64,000 bases of DNA from Sophora flavescens (Eukaryota; Streptophyta; Magnoliopsida; Fabales; Fabaceae), in assembly GCA_030762895.1 (NCBI GenBank), contig CM061067.1, positions 47,827,667 through 47,891,666 on the forward strand, in the 5' to 3' direction. A program made the position numbers and the translations under genes. This document shows, piece by piece, positions 31,930-42,728 of this stretch. Every line of letters begins with the position of its first letter. Position 1 is the stretch's first letter. The notes beneath the pieces were generated by a model. It ran no database searches. It was not told the DNA's origin and saw nothing but the letters and a program-made list of their open reading frames with translations.

Positions 31930-33260
31930 AGTTGAATCAAGAAACTCAGCACAAACAGCACACGGGTTAGTGTCAGTAAGTTAGTACATGAATATAAATC
32001 ATCAAAACCATAAATAAATGGAAAATCTGAAACAAGGTCCTCATGGGTATCATCAATAATCTCAGGAAGCAACTCTAAGTGGAAAACAGAGTGCTCCTCC
32101 AGGGGGTGTTTCATAGCATCAAAGATGTTGAACTTTGCCACAATATCACCAAACTCCATAGACATAGTCCCATCATTCACATCAATCTTAGTCTTGGCTG
32201 TCTTCATGAATGGTCTGCCCAAGATTATTGGTGATCTACTAGAATTTGTCTCTCCTGCCATGTGTAGGATGTAGAAGTCAGCAGGGAAAATCAGCTCATC
32301 AACTTGCACCAGCACATCTTCTACCATTCCCATGGGGCGGGCACTGGTCCTGTTGGCCAACTGGATGGTGAGACCTGTATACTGCAAGGGCCCAAGATCA
32401 AGGTTATTGAAAATAGAAGTGGGCATGACATTTATGGAGGCTCCCAAATCCAGCATGCAAGTTTCAAATCTTCTATCCCCAATAGTGCATGGAATAGTAA
32501 ATGTGCCTGGATCCTTGCACTTTTGTGGTAATGCCTGAGTAGGGGCTAAAACAACAACTCTTTCTGGTGCAGGCTTAGACTGGATAAGAGCTGAGACATT
32601 TCTTCCCAAATCAACTCTCTCATTGTTCTTCAACTTCCTCTTGTTGGTGCATAGGTCCTTGAGAAATTTTGCATACTTGGGCACTTGCTTGATCACATCC
32701 AACAGCGGAATGTTTACAGCCACCTTTCTGAACACATCAAGAATTTCCTTCTCCTTATCTTCACCACCAATCTTCTTATTTTTCTGAACTCTGTGTGGGA
32801 AGGGGATCGGTGGAATGTACATTTTCTCTGCTTCAACATCAACAGTAGGCTCAGGAGTTACCTCAACAGTTTCTTCATTTTTCTCAGAAGGTGCAGAAGT
32901 GGTCACTTGAGGAGGATTCTGAGGTGCCATCGGTTGTTGTTGGGATGAGTTCCCATACCGAAGATTTGGATGATTCCTCCAATTGGGATGGTACCTATTT
33001 GTGGAGAGGTCTGGAGTGCTGTACCGGTTCTGGTTATTGCCTTGATTATAGGGATTTACTGCATAAGCCTGAGACACTTCACTGACGAACTCTTCTTTCT
33101 GGATGGGGCATGCATCATACTGGTGCTCAGGAGAATTGCATATGCCACATAACCTTGCAGGATGAACCCTATCTATTGCCAATTGCCTTACAAAAGAAGT
33201 GAGCTCATCCATTCTATTCTCAAGGGCCTGGTTGGACGAAGAGCTATGGACCTCATGCAC
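31824..33260 (-). CDS. Athila-type gag C-terminus and protease
   Basis: 478 codons. A CCHC knuckle CGICNSPEHQYDAC comes first, then an Asn/Gln-rich linker, KVAVNIPLLDVIKQVPKYAK, and the protease active site LDLGASINVMPTSIF with later ILGRPFMKTAKTKIDV. The DLGAS form of the active site is usual for Athila. The last 50 residues are misframed. A TAG stop near 33296 splits it from the upstream gag in the same frame. Confidence 0.9.
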   Translation of the reverse strand: MHEVHSSSSNQALENRMDELTSFVRQLAIDRVHPARLCGICNSPEHQYDACPIQKEEFVSEVSQAYAVNPYNQGNNQNRYSTPDLSTNRYHPNWRNHPNLRYGNSSQQQPMAPQNPPQVTTSAPSEKNEETVEVTPEPTVDVEAEKMYIPPIPFPHRVQKNKKIGGEDKEKEILDVFRKVAVNIPLLDVIKQVPKYAKFLKDLCTNKRKLKNNERVDLGRNVSALIQSKPAPERVVVLAPTQALPQKCKDPGTFTIPCTIGDRRFETCMLDLGASINVMPTSIFNNLDLGPLQYTGLTIQLANRTSARPMGMVEDVLVQVDELIFPADFYILHMAGETNSSRSPIILGRPFMKTAKTKIDVNDGTMSMEFGDIVAKFNIFDAMKHPLEEHSVFHLELLPEIIDDTHEDLVSDFPFIYGFDDLYSCTNLLTLTRVLFVLSFLIQLCRVIVIVRVKMSVQQKSLTSWLLPMYHLLSSHPP

Positions 33261-33296
33261 ACCTCTTGTCTCAACAAAATTTCTCCTAGTAGTAAA

Positions 33297-34023
33297 CTAC
33301 TGGGAATTCAGTGACATATTTTCAATGAGTTGCTTGGTAGCAGCTGGGGTCTTATCAACAAGCGCTCCCCCACTAGCAGCATCCAAAAGATTCCTATCCA
33401 TCGGCAGTAACCCTTCATAAAAGTACTGGATAAGAAGTCGTTCGTAAATCGATCTTTGAGGGAAGCTGGATACGAAATGCTTGAATCTCTCCCAATATTC
33501 AGCCAACGACTCATTTCCTTGTCTGATGCCACATATTTCTTTCCTTATTGACGCAGCTCTTGAAGCAGGAAAATATCTCTCTAAGAAAACCCTCTTCAAA
33601 TCATTCCAGGTGGTGATAGAGTTTGGCTCAAGATATAATAGCCAATCCTTTGCAGCTCCCTGGAGTGAGAACGAAAAAGCTTTCAGCTTGATGCTATCCT
33701 CAGTTACTCCCTCTGATCTCGAGGTTGTGGAGCAGACAACCTGGAATTCCTTCAAGTGCTTGTGTGGATCCTCACCTACAAGACCATTAAACTTCGGCAA
33801 CAAGTGAATGAAACCAGATTTTAATTCAAAAGGAATATCAGATTGCGGATATGAAATACACAATCCATTGTAATTTACATCGGGCGCAAAGTCGTCTTAA
33901 TGTCCTTTGGTCACCCATATTGTCAAAAACAGTTTTGGAATTAGAATCACTACTAGTGCTAGCCCGAATTTCTCGAAGGCGTGTGTGCAGTGTTCTTTCA
34001 ATTTCAGGATCAAAATCACACAA
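33297..34023 (-). pseudogene. Athila-type gag
   Basis: The start near 34023 reads MCDFDPEIERTLHTRLREIR. A shift near 33890 follows, then the retrotransposon gag domain: FSLQGAAKDWLLYLEP, TWNDLKRVFLERYFPASRAA and NESLAEYWERFKHFVSSFP. It would assemble the particle. The shift and the TAG at its end make it inactive. Confidence 0.9.
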
Positions 34024-34125
34024 TTCAGGGCAATTAGGCCTAGTAGCCAGACCAATTCAAAACAAAAACGGAAAATAAAAGAAAAAGAAGAGAAAGAAAA
34101 AAATGGAAAAATAACAAATAAGAGT

Positions 34126-34143
34126 CCCCGGCAACGGCGCCAA
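34126..34143 (-). other. Primer binding site of the Athila-type element
   Basis: On the minus strand TTGGCGCCGTTGCCGGGG lies four bases inside the 5' LTR edge. It is the common Athila-lineage site, thought to pair with a tRNA-Asp 3' end. Confidence 0.85.
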
Positions 34144-34147
34144 TTTT

Positions 34148-35411
34148 TGGTATCGCACTCGCGCACGCGCCAAAAAGAACGAGCGGGTTTTAAAACTGTA
34201 GTTTAAGGCGACAACTCAGATGTCGTCTCACAAGGACTCTTAAAGTGTTATTTATCACAAAAATCAGTTTTTTTTTTTTGGGGGGGGGGGGGGGTGGATT
34301 GGGATGCAAATAAGAAAACAAAGTAATAACAGAGCAATAAAACAAGGCAGTTCAAAGAGATTATCAAATAGCTAAAAACGATTAATCTATTGTTCTCGAT
34401 TTCCCAACTATCATTGGTTCATGCAATTCTAAGCCCTAAGCAGATTCTAATCCCCTCCCGGTTGTAGCAACAATTTACAAGCGAAACCACTACTACAGAT
34501 ATATGTCCCTATTCCCGAATTAAGCAAACGGGGTTAAGCCCTTCGTGAACTAAGCGAACACGAAACGAACACACGCGAATTAAGCAAACGCGATTAATTA
34601 TAGGAACATAATATCACCGAAAATAAATCAACACAACACAATATACTCCTGAATTAAGCAAACAGAAATATATAGCATGGCATTGAAAAGGGAAAAGCAT
34701 ACAAAACAGGAAATACAAGAACCTCAAGTGTAGTGGAAATCGATTACAATATATCAATCCTAGAAAATTAGTTCTCCATGGAAAAACGAAAACACACAGA
34801 AAAATGTAAAAACTATGGAGAGGCAAAAGTCCCTTCAATCTGCCCAGAACAGCCTTTTATACTATTCAGAAATTTAGCCCACTCGCGAGGCGAGCCCTCA
34901 TTCGCGAGGCGAATATTGTGAAGAGTCAGCAACGTTTGGCCTTCTCGCGGGGCGAAGTGCTACTCGCGAGGCGAGGAATGGAACAGTCATGGCTTCTGAT
35001 CTTCAGTCTCGCGAGGCGAGACATGTATCCGCGAGGCGACACAGAACGGGATGCATTTCTCTGGAACAGTCAGCTATCAGGGTCGCGAGGCGAGGTACTG
35101 TTCGCGGGGCGAACCAGAGAAGATGACATTTTCACTATTCTGTTGGCTTTCAGGTTCGCGAGGCGAGAAAACTCTCGTGAGGCGAATCCCCTGTTTCTTT
35201 ATTCCCTCAACTTCTATTTAACCTGAAAAACAAAGAAATAGCTATAAGTGCATTATTTGACTCAAAACTGGCTAAATTAACCTAAAACTACTTTAGAGAC
35301 TCAAAACCTTGCTTGAGGACAATCTAATCTAATTTGGGTGAAAATAGGATATAATTAGCACAAAACCCTGGCCATACTAGCCATAAAACTAGATGAGCCA
35401 GAGGCTGATCA
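34148..35411 (-). repeat. 5' LTR of the Athila-type element
   Basis: 1,264 bp matching 26125-27374. A T run followed by a G run near 34267-34295 replaces the shorter TTTTGGGAGGG of the other LTR. The TCGCGAGGCGA cluster lies at about 34882-35182. Confidence 0.92.
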
Positions 35412-35416
35412 GTCTG

Positions 35417-36629
35417 GAATGTGTCTTAATTAATGTGTAGAAAACAATAGTCTGAACTCTATAGGCCCTTACCTTCAAAGTTTCTCTTTGTTCAGTTAGT
35501 TTTAGTATCATTTCTGACTTTTTGATGCATTGACATCAAGGAAGGCATAATAACATTTTGTTTGTCTTTTTCTAAACTCGATTCCCTTTCTCTTTAATCT
35601 GCTCATAAATTGTGACTTTCTATTTTTTTTTATTCTTTCCTAATTTGTTCCACTTACATTGTTATACGCCTCTCTCATTTTGCTTTTCTATAACTTACAA
35701 TTTGTTTCTCATATGTGTTATGTTTAAGTTGAAGTGCCAGATTGAGTAACCTATTTGTTTCTTGGAGGGTTGTTATCAAATTTTTTTCCTGCAAGAATTT
35801 TAAACATATTGCATGTTCTTATTTGGTGCATTTTTTTGCTGTGTTAGTTTTAGTTTAGTTAGGTGGAATCAGATAGTTAAGGCTGTGAGGTGGTGAGACT
35901 ATTCAGAGGGGTAGGGCATAGCTTCAATATGGGGAAAAAGGTTGAATAGTGGGTATCCAGAAGTTAAGGTGTGGAACATTACATTTGATGAGTTGTAAAG
36001 GGGGAACCCTTTGAAGGAGCAGTCTGTCTTTTTCTATTAAGTTTCAGTCAAACATAGCAGTTAAGTTGCCTTTCTTTTCCTTTTCTTTAAACATCTCAGC
36101 TAACAAATATTATGAATCATGTTGTTAGACAAAATTAGCACACTAGAAAGTCCAAGACCATGGAGGCAGAGAGGTTGCTACCTATTGGAACCACTCCTTC
36201 TCTTAATGAGGGTCCTATTTTCGTGAAATTAGGGCTTCTATTTCTGTGATCTCGAGGTGATTGATTTGGGTTACTTGGGGTGAAGGGATGTAGATGGAGG
36301 AGGTGGTTTTGTATTCTGAATAAAGATTTCATCCCTCAATTAATGGGATGTTACCAATTCCATAAATTTGATTCATTTTCATTTACCTTTTTGTATTGGA
36401 TTTGTGTGGATTTTGGAGAATCTGTTTGGGATTGTGCGAATCATGTTCTGATCCAGCACAAAATAAATATTATTTTGGGTGTGTTTTTTTTTTTTTGCAG
36501 GTAGCTAAGATGATTGGAATAACAAATCATGTCATGAAACTGAGTTTTTTTGACATTTTGCTTTGATAAGGATAAGATCTGATAATAATAAAAAGAAAAA
36601 ATGAAGAAAGTAGGGGACTCATAACTAAC
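35417..36629. other. Spacer, no supported gene
   Basis: Low-complexity T-rich stretches and some unique DNA (36130-36300 is relatively GC-balanced and may be old gene sequence). No exon pattern that I can name. Confidence 0.45.
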
Positions 36630-37470
36630 TTGCTGTTGGCCCCGTCCATCATGTGGGACTTGCTGTTGGACGGGGAAGTCCCGTCCATCACCTTTGTATT
36701 TGATGTTGGACGGGGAAGCCCCGTCCATCACCTTTGTACTTGCTGTGGACGGGGAAGCCCCGTCCATCACATTTGCACTTGCGGTGGACGGGGAAACCCC
36801 GTCCATCACATGGGACTTGCTGTTGGACGGGGAAGTCCAGTCCATCACCTTTGTACTTGCTGTTGGACGAGGAAGTTCCGTCCATCACATTTGTACTTGC
36901 TGTGGACGGAGAAGCCCTGTCCATCACTTGGGACTTGCTGTTGGACGGGGAAGTCTCGTCCATCATATTTGTACTAGCTGTGGACGGGGAAGCCCCGTCC
37001 ATCACATGAGACTTGCTGTTGGACGGGGAAACCTCGTCCATCACATTTGTACTCGCTGTGGACGGGGAAGCCCCGTCCATCACATGGGACTTGCTGTTGG
37101 ACGGGGAAGTCCCGTCCATCACATTTGCACCTGCTATTGGACGGGGAAGTCTCGTCCATCTCGTCCATCACATTTGCACCTGCTGTGGACGGGGAAGTCC
37201 CGTCCATCACACAGCTTTTGCCAAATGGACGGGGTGGCCCCATTCAGTCCACTGCATTTGTTGTTGGACGGGGTAATCCCGTCCATTGCTTTGCACTTGC
37301 TGATGGACGGGGTGGTCCCATCCATTGCTTTGCACTTGCTGATGGACGGGGTTGTCCCGTCCATTGCTTTGCACTTGCTGTTGGCCCCATCCAGTCATTA
37401 CACTTGCTGGTCGACTGGGTGGTCCCGTCCAGTCCTGTCCCTTTTATTTCTGCTGGACGAGGGGGTCCCT
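36630..37470. repeat. Minisatellite array A2
   Basis: About 21 units with a 39-40 bp period (GGACGGGG at 36668, 36708, 36747, 36786 and on). The core is GGACGGGGAAGCCCCGTCC, an 8-bp stem with a 3-base loop. Two spacer types, ATCACATTTGTACTTGCTGT and ATCACATGGGACTTGCTGTT, alternate in part of the array, so a roughly 80-bp higher-order unit exists. Open frames up to 261 codons occur on both strands and are composition artefacts. Confidence 0.92.
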
Positions 37471-37472
37471 TT

Positions 37473-37805
37473 TATTTAACCATGACAAACTCTGTTAAGG
37501 CTACAAGAAATCAATTGATAGTTGTTAACTCTGAAAGAAAATCCAGTATTTGTTTTTTTTATTAAACTTTCTATATGCAAAAATAAAATATAGTTTGTTT
37601 TGTGAGTCAAATTCTGTGAATAATTGAGTCACTTTATTTATTTTACTCATATAAACACAAATGCATGGAAATGAAACTTGTGAGTTGCTTCATTGAGTGA
37701 TGATTTGGTGCAACTTTAGAAGGTGAAGATACCCTGAAGATAATATTTAGTAACTGAGTACAACATTCACGATATTGAAAGATGCCACATGTCATCAATT
37801 ACACT
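37473..37805. repeat. Duplicated flank of the minisatellite, copy 2
   Basis: Matches 25557-25893 at about 98 percent. It ends at CATCAATTACACTG, where minisatellite A3 begins immediately. Confidence 0.88.
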
Positions 37806-37915
37806 GTTGGACGGGGAGGTTGCGTCCATCACATTTGTACTTGCTGTGGACGGGGAAGCCCCGTCCATCACATGGGACTTGCTGTTGGATGGGGAGGTCC
37901 CGTCCATCACATTTG
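37806..37915. repeat. Minisatellite array A3 (three units)
   Basis: Three units of the same 39-40 bp repeat, with one variant (GGACGGGGAGGTTGCGTCC) that no longer pairs fully. It lies exactly at the end of the duplicated flank. Confidence 0.88.
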
Positions 37916-38808
37916 TTCCAAAACGAATGATCTTTTATAAACCGAATATATATTTGACAGTTTTTTTACATTTATACTCTTATCATATAAGTAAATTGGA
38001 ATGCCTTGAATACACCCTGAAACCTTCCTTATTTATATTCCGAGATAAATAAAAGGTAGCTTCAATGGTGTACAATGAGTGCACAGATTATAAAGGAATC
38101 CAAATTCAACAGTTACTTCTTAAAAAGTTTCTTTTTAAAAATCACTCGATTATCAAATGATAAAAACAAATTTGTTTTGGTCCTTAATAAACGAGTAATC
38201 TTTTTGTCTTATCTACAAAATGATATTTTTTTACCACTATTGTTTTAGAAATCTCTGATCGATGTTGGGTATAGTGTTCTTAAATCTATTTGACAAAACG
38301 GGAATCATTGTTTAGTTGATTCCCAACTTTAGTTAATCTGTGTTGTAATGTTTGTTGCTTACAATAAGGTATGGTTGCTTATATAAGAAATCCGAGGGAT
38401 GAATTGCTTAAAAATAAAATATTTATTTTTTAACCAAATCTCAATAATGAGTTGCTGTTTTAAATTAAAACAAAACCAGGTACAAATAATATATATATAT
38501 ATAAAAGCAACAAAATGGGTTGCTTAAGTGTTGCTTGGATAGGTGTTATTGGAATAAAAGTATATGATGGATTACTTAAATATATTGTTGTTTGATTGGG
38601 GTCACTTAATAAAAGATTTTTTTTACTAAACACTTAACGAAAGATAAACGACTCAAAGTGGGTTGTTTAAATATACCTATTGTTTATGCTCTTAGTATGA
38701 CGAACAAGTAGCATCATTAAAGGATAGAAATGCAATTAACTTACAGGATAATAGAGGATAAATAAATCAAACAGATTTTTTTTATAAAGAAGAAAAAATA
38801 TAATATGA
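37916..38808. other. AT-rich spacer, no supported gene
   Basis: Poly-A and poly-T rich DNA with an (AT)n run near 38489-38505. No coding signal. Confidence 0.5.
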
Positions 38809-39034
38809 TAAATATATTTTCAAAGAATGATTAACTTGCACGGGGAAAATATGAAAATTAAAATATATCTTTCAAAATATAAGAAAAATAATAATATGAT
38901 AAATAAATATATATTTAGAATGATTCACTTACACAAGGAAAAAGAGACGTATTAAATCAAATATATTTTCAAGAGAGAGAAAATAAATATGGTAGATTAC
39001 TATATTTTTTAAAAATGGTTAGGTTGCACGAGCA
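38809..39034. repeat. Direct repeat of about 226 bp, copy 1
   Basis: Matches 41552-41781 in the same orientation, starting TAAATATATTTTCAAAG and ending GGTTGCACGAGCA. The two copies flank a 2.5-kb segment with the RPA-like fragment and minisatellite B. The ends are not TG...CA, so these are not ordinary LTRs. Confidence 0.8.
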
Positions 39035-39990
39035 GGTGTTTCTTGTCCTCGGTCTCAAGCTTCTTGCAAAAGCTTTTGATTATCAGCATTAGATTTTTCC
39101 TTCTCACCACCATTTTCCTTTCCTTCTTAAACGTCTTTTCCTTCTTAAAGATTAAAGATTATAATATATGCATTTTTTAGAATCCAACAAATGTCTCCAA
39201 CACGTTTCTTTCTTTCCATTCCCACAAAAAATTCCTTCTTTCTTCTCCCCCCAAAACCTTCTTCTCTCCACTCTTTATTCTCTCAACTCCTCCTTCTCTC
39301 ATCGCTGATTGGTGACAGGTGCAGGTGGTGGACTGACTGCCAAAAAAATAGATCATTGGTGGCTTGTTGTAGATGCACTCTAGGAGTCTACTTTAGTCAG
39401 TTGCTTTCTGAAACAAGCTTCCTTTCTGTCGGGTTGAGCTGTCCTCTGGTTTGAAGGGGTTACCGAGGTGTCCAGATTATGGGTGCTAAAGGGGGACATT
39501 TGGAAACAAAAATTAACTACGTAGTTAACTTTGGTGGAATTAGCATGTGATTAGTGGTACTACAAATTTAGTTATAGATGTTTTGCGATTTGTATAGGGT
39601 TTGGTCAAACTCTTTGGTAATACTAATATGGTTTATTTTTCCTGGATGAAGGAGGTTCAATATGGAATTGGGACCGATTTCTGATAGTTTGGTTTTTTTA
39701 TTTTTCCTTCTCTTTCATATAGTTGGGTCTGGTCTGGTTTGGGTTTTCTCCCTAAAGGTGTACAGTAGGTCATCATATAAATTTAAATATTGAGCTTTGC
39801 CATGATTGTCTTACCTTTTGATTTGACCATACTCTGTGACTTACTTCTGGTTTGTAAAAATTCAGAGTCCTTTGATTTGACCGTTCATTGTTTATCATTA
39901 AGCATGGGTAAACCCTAATTTTCATGGTATTTTTAAAACCTTGGTTTCCCTCCCATTTTGTTTTGTTGGGCTTTTAGGTTTCGGTTTGTC
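39035..39990. other. Upstream region of the RPA-like fragment
   Basis: T-rich DNA with no named protein pattern. A short frame at 39191-39454 is serine- and leucine-rich and not recognisable. The segment leads into a TATA box at 39991. Confidence 0.4.
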
Positions 39991-40000
39991 TATAAATAAG
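39991..40000 (+). promoter_or_regulatory. TATA box before the RPA-like fragment
   Basis: TATAAATAAG lies 79 bp upstream of the ATG at 40079, with a pyrimidine-rich stretch between, the spacing of a plant core promoter. Activity is inferred. Confidence 0.45.
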
Positions 40001-40078
40001 GTGGTCTCCTTTTTGGCTCAGCATTTGTCTTCAACTTATTTCGTTCTTCTCAAATTGTGATCATAATTTCCTTTTGCA

Positions 40079-40456
40079 ATGGCTGCTAACTATGATAGGA
40101 TCAGTTCTATAGTTTCCAATAGGGAGTGTATCAGGCTGTTGGTTAGGGTTGTCAGACTCTGGATTGTTTCGTTGTTTAATTACCCGGCTCATACTAGCTC
40201 ATTGGAGATGCTTTTGATTGGTGAACATGTAATAAAACCTTTGTTCTACTCTTCTGGTCCATTATTCTATTGATATTTCTAACGCAAATCATCTTTATTT
40301 GTACTTGAAACTGATTGTGTTTTTTTTGGCTTATTGGTTGTAAAGGGAGGAAGGATACAGGCTACTGTTAGGAAATCTTTGCTGCACAGATTCAGTTCTC
40401 TTTTGGAAGAGACGTGTGTATTCGGTTATACATATGGGGTGTTCATTATAATCTGA
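40079..40456 (+). pseudogene. RPA1-like (DUF223) single-strand DNA-binding protein, truncated
   Basis: Exon 1 (40079-40228) reads YDRISSIVSNRECIRLLVRV and VRLWIVSLFN, then a GT-AG intron (40229-40345) and exon 2 (40346-40456) with GGRIQATVRKSLLHRFSSLL, in phase, ending at TGA. This is the first OB-fold of plant replication factor A 70 kDa-like proteins of the DUF223 type. Only 86 codons remain of a family usually several hundred residues long. In plants such proteins occur as host RPA and, in many copies, inside Helitrons. The inverted minisatellite follows 200 bp downstream. It is probably a captured or decayed copy. Confidence 0.75.
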
Positions 40457-40659
40457 TCACAATGCTCTATGAGATAGAAATAAGCTTGTGTATTTTGGAT
40501 TTTATACAGTCAAGATAGAGGCAACAAGGAGGACGACAAAGAGTCTTGTGGAAGGTTTGTTTAGGAACCGACCATCTCTTGGCATCATATGCTTGGCAAC
40601 AAATTGGATCCATTCCCATAGCGAGACCTTTGAGGACTGATTTACCAATGATGTTAGCA

Positions 40660-41551
40660 ATGGACGGGACCATCCCGTCCAACAGCAAGTGTAAAGGACT
40701 GGACTGGACCACGTCCAACAGCAAGTCCAAATCATTGGATGGGACCACCCCGTCCAAAAGCAAGTGCAATGCAATGGACGGAACCACCCCGTCCAACAAC
40801 AACTCCAATGCAATGGACGGGATCACCCCGTCCAACAGCAAGTGCACTGGACTGGACCCCATCCAACATCAAATGCAATGCAATGGATGGGATCACCAAG
40901 TCCAACAGCAAGTGCACTGGACTAGACCTCGTCCAACAGCAAGTCCAATGCAATGGACAGGACCAACCCGTCCAACAGCAAGTGCAACGGACTGAATTGG
41001 ACCGCGTCCAACAGCAAGTCCAAAGCAATGGATTGGATTGTGTCCAACAACAAGTCCAAAGCAATGGACTGGACTGCGTCCAACAGCAAATACAATGCAA
41101 TGGACGGGACTGCGTCCAACAGCAAGTGCAATGGACTGGACTGGACTGGACTGCGTCCAATAGCAAATGCAATGCAATGCAATGGACAGGACCACCCGTC
41201 CAACAGGAAGTGCAATGACCTGGACTGCGTCCAACAGATAGTCCAATGCAATGGATGGGACCATGCCGTCCAATAGCAATTGTAAAGGCCTGGACTGGAC
41301 CGCATCCAACAGCAAGTCAAAAGCAATGGACGGGACCACCTCGTCCAACAGCAAGTGCAATGCACTGGATGGAACCACCCCGTCCAACAGCAACTCCAAT
41401 GCAATGGACGGGATCACCTCGTCCAACAGCAAGCGCACTGGATTGGATTGGACCGCGTCCAACAGCAAATGCAATGCAATGGACGGGACCACCCCGTCCA
41501 ACAGCAAGTGCAAAGGATTGGACCGCGTCCAACAACAAGTCCAATGCAATG
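40660..41551. repeat. Minisatellite array B (inverted relative to A1-A3)
   Basis: About 23 units of roughly 38-40 bp carrying GGACGGGACCACCCCGTCC and CAACAGCAAGTGCAATGCAA, the complement of the A-array unit. Variation is greater than in A2: many units have degenerate stems such as GGACTGGACTGCGTCC. Frames on both strands are composition artefacts. Confidence 0.9.
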
Positions 41552-41781
41552 GTAAATATATTTTCAAAGAATGATTTACTTGCACGGGGAAAATAGAAAA
41601 ATAAAATATTTTTTTCAAAAGAGAAGAAAAATAATAATATGATAAATAAATATATATTTAGAATGATTCACTTGCACAAGGAAAAAGAGGCGTATTAAAT
41701 TAAATAGATTTTCAAGAGAGAGAAAATAAATATGGTAGATTATTATATTTTTTAAAAATGGTTAGGTTGCACGAGCATGTG
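41552..41781. repeat. Direct repeat of about 226 bp, copy 2
   Basis: Matches 38809-39034 with several substitutions and small indels. It starts exactly where minisatellite B ends. Confidence 0.8.
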
Positions 41782-42014
41782 TGAATCCAGGAAATTTAAA
41801 TGAGGGGAGCCAAAATCTAATTTACATAACATCGTGAAATAGCAATAAAAAAATAATTAATATATAAAAATAAATTATATAATACAAGTTTGATATATGA
41901 TTAAATACTTAATATAATATAAATTACTCAAATTATCTTTATAGTCAACATTGATATATATATAAACCTTCACTTTTTAATTGAGCACGACGATGTTTCA
42001 TGGAGTAAAAATTA

Positions 42015-42695
42015 TCTACTATCAATATAAATGGTATATGTTTTAACAATTTCTTTTTTAATATAAACAATTGTATCTACTCTATGATTCTAAAAAAATT
42101 GAAAATAAATTCCATTGAAAGCTAATCATTATTAGTATTAGAATACATGTAAAAAAACTTCGTTGTCAGACATTTAAATTTATCATTCCATCCATTATTT
42201 AAATAACAAATATGCTACATATTAGTTTTTTTATGGTATAGGAAACAGGTCAATGCTGAGTAATAATCCTTCACACATCCTACAAAATCTATGAATAATT
42301 TCTTATTGTTTTCTTCTTTATAATACAACGTAATGCTATATAATATAATCATAATGCAAACTTTCGCCAACTTAAAATTCTAATCTTATTTATTTTTAGA
42401 TGGGATCAGATATTATTGTTGAAAAACTAAAAACTTTTCATTTTTACATTAAACACTGTCAATGAGCATCTTAGAGATAAAACTGATCCAATGATGCAAA
42501 GAATTCTGTTGGTTCTTTAAAACTGATCTATAGATACATTTCATCAAACATGTTACAAGCAAAAAATTTATTGTTTCAATTTACTTAGTTTTAACGATAA
42601 CCAATACAAGATGTAAACCAACAAACCAGTCTCTTCCTGAATTTAATTGTGACTGCAAATGTAATTGAACAAAACAAGTATCAATGACAACCATA

Positions 42696-42728
<33 letters not shown>

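Larger units (their letters stand above)
26125..35411 (-). mobile_element. Ty3/gypsy retrotransposon, Athila type, minus strand
   Basis: LTRs at 26125-27374 and 34148-35411 enclose a decayed gag-pol on the minus strand. GTCTG at 26120-26124 and 35412-35416 is a perfect 5-bp target duplication. The primer site reads TTGGCGCCGTTGCCGGGG, the type used by Athila elements. Domain order (gag, protease, reverse transcriptase, RNase H, integrase) is that of gypsy. The LTRs differ at roughly 20 positions in 1.25 kb, mostly C/T or G/A, so the element is older than copia-1. Confidence 0.94.

Noticed and set aside
36630..37470. Regular repeats with spacers that resemble a CRISPR array
   Set aside because: The spacers are nearly identical to one another, the genome is a plant nuclear genome, and no cas genes exist. 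It is a minisatellite.
36688..37565. Several overlapping open frames of 60-261 codons on both strands
   Set aside because: They follow the 39-40 bp minisatellite, exist in many frames at once and encode only the repeat. They are produced by the lack of stop codons in a GC-rich unit.
25557..37805. The duplicated 337-bp blocks as LTRs of a 12-kb element
   Set aside because: Ends are not TG...CA, no primer site or purine tract adjoins them, and the DNA between them holds an Athila element with its own target duplication.
40467..41618. Open frames of up to 241 codons on both strands
   Set aside because: Same cause as above in the inverted array. No start context, domain or codon pattern supports a gene.
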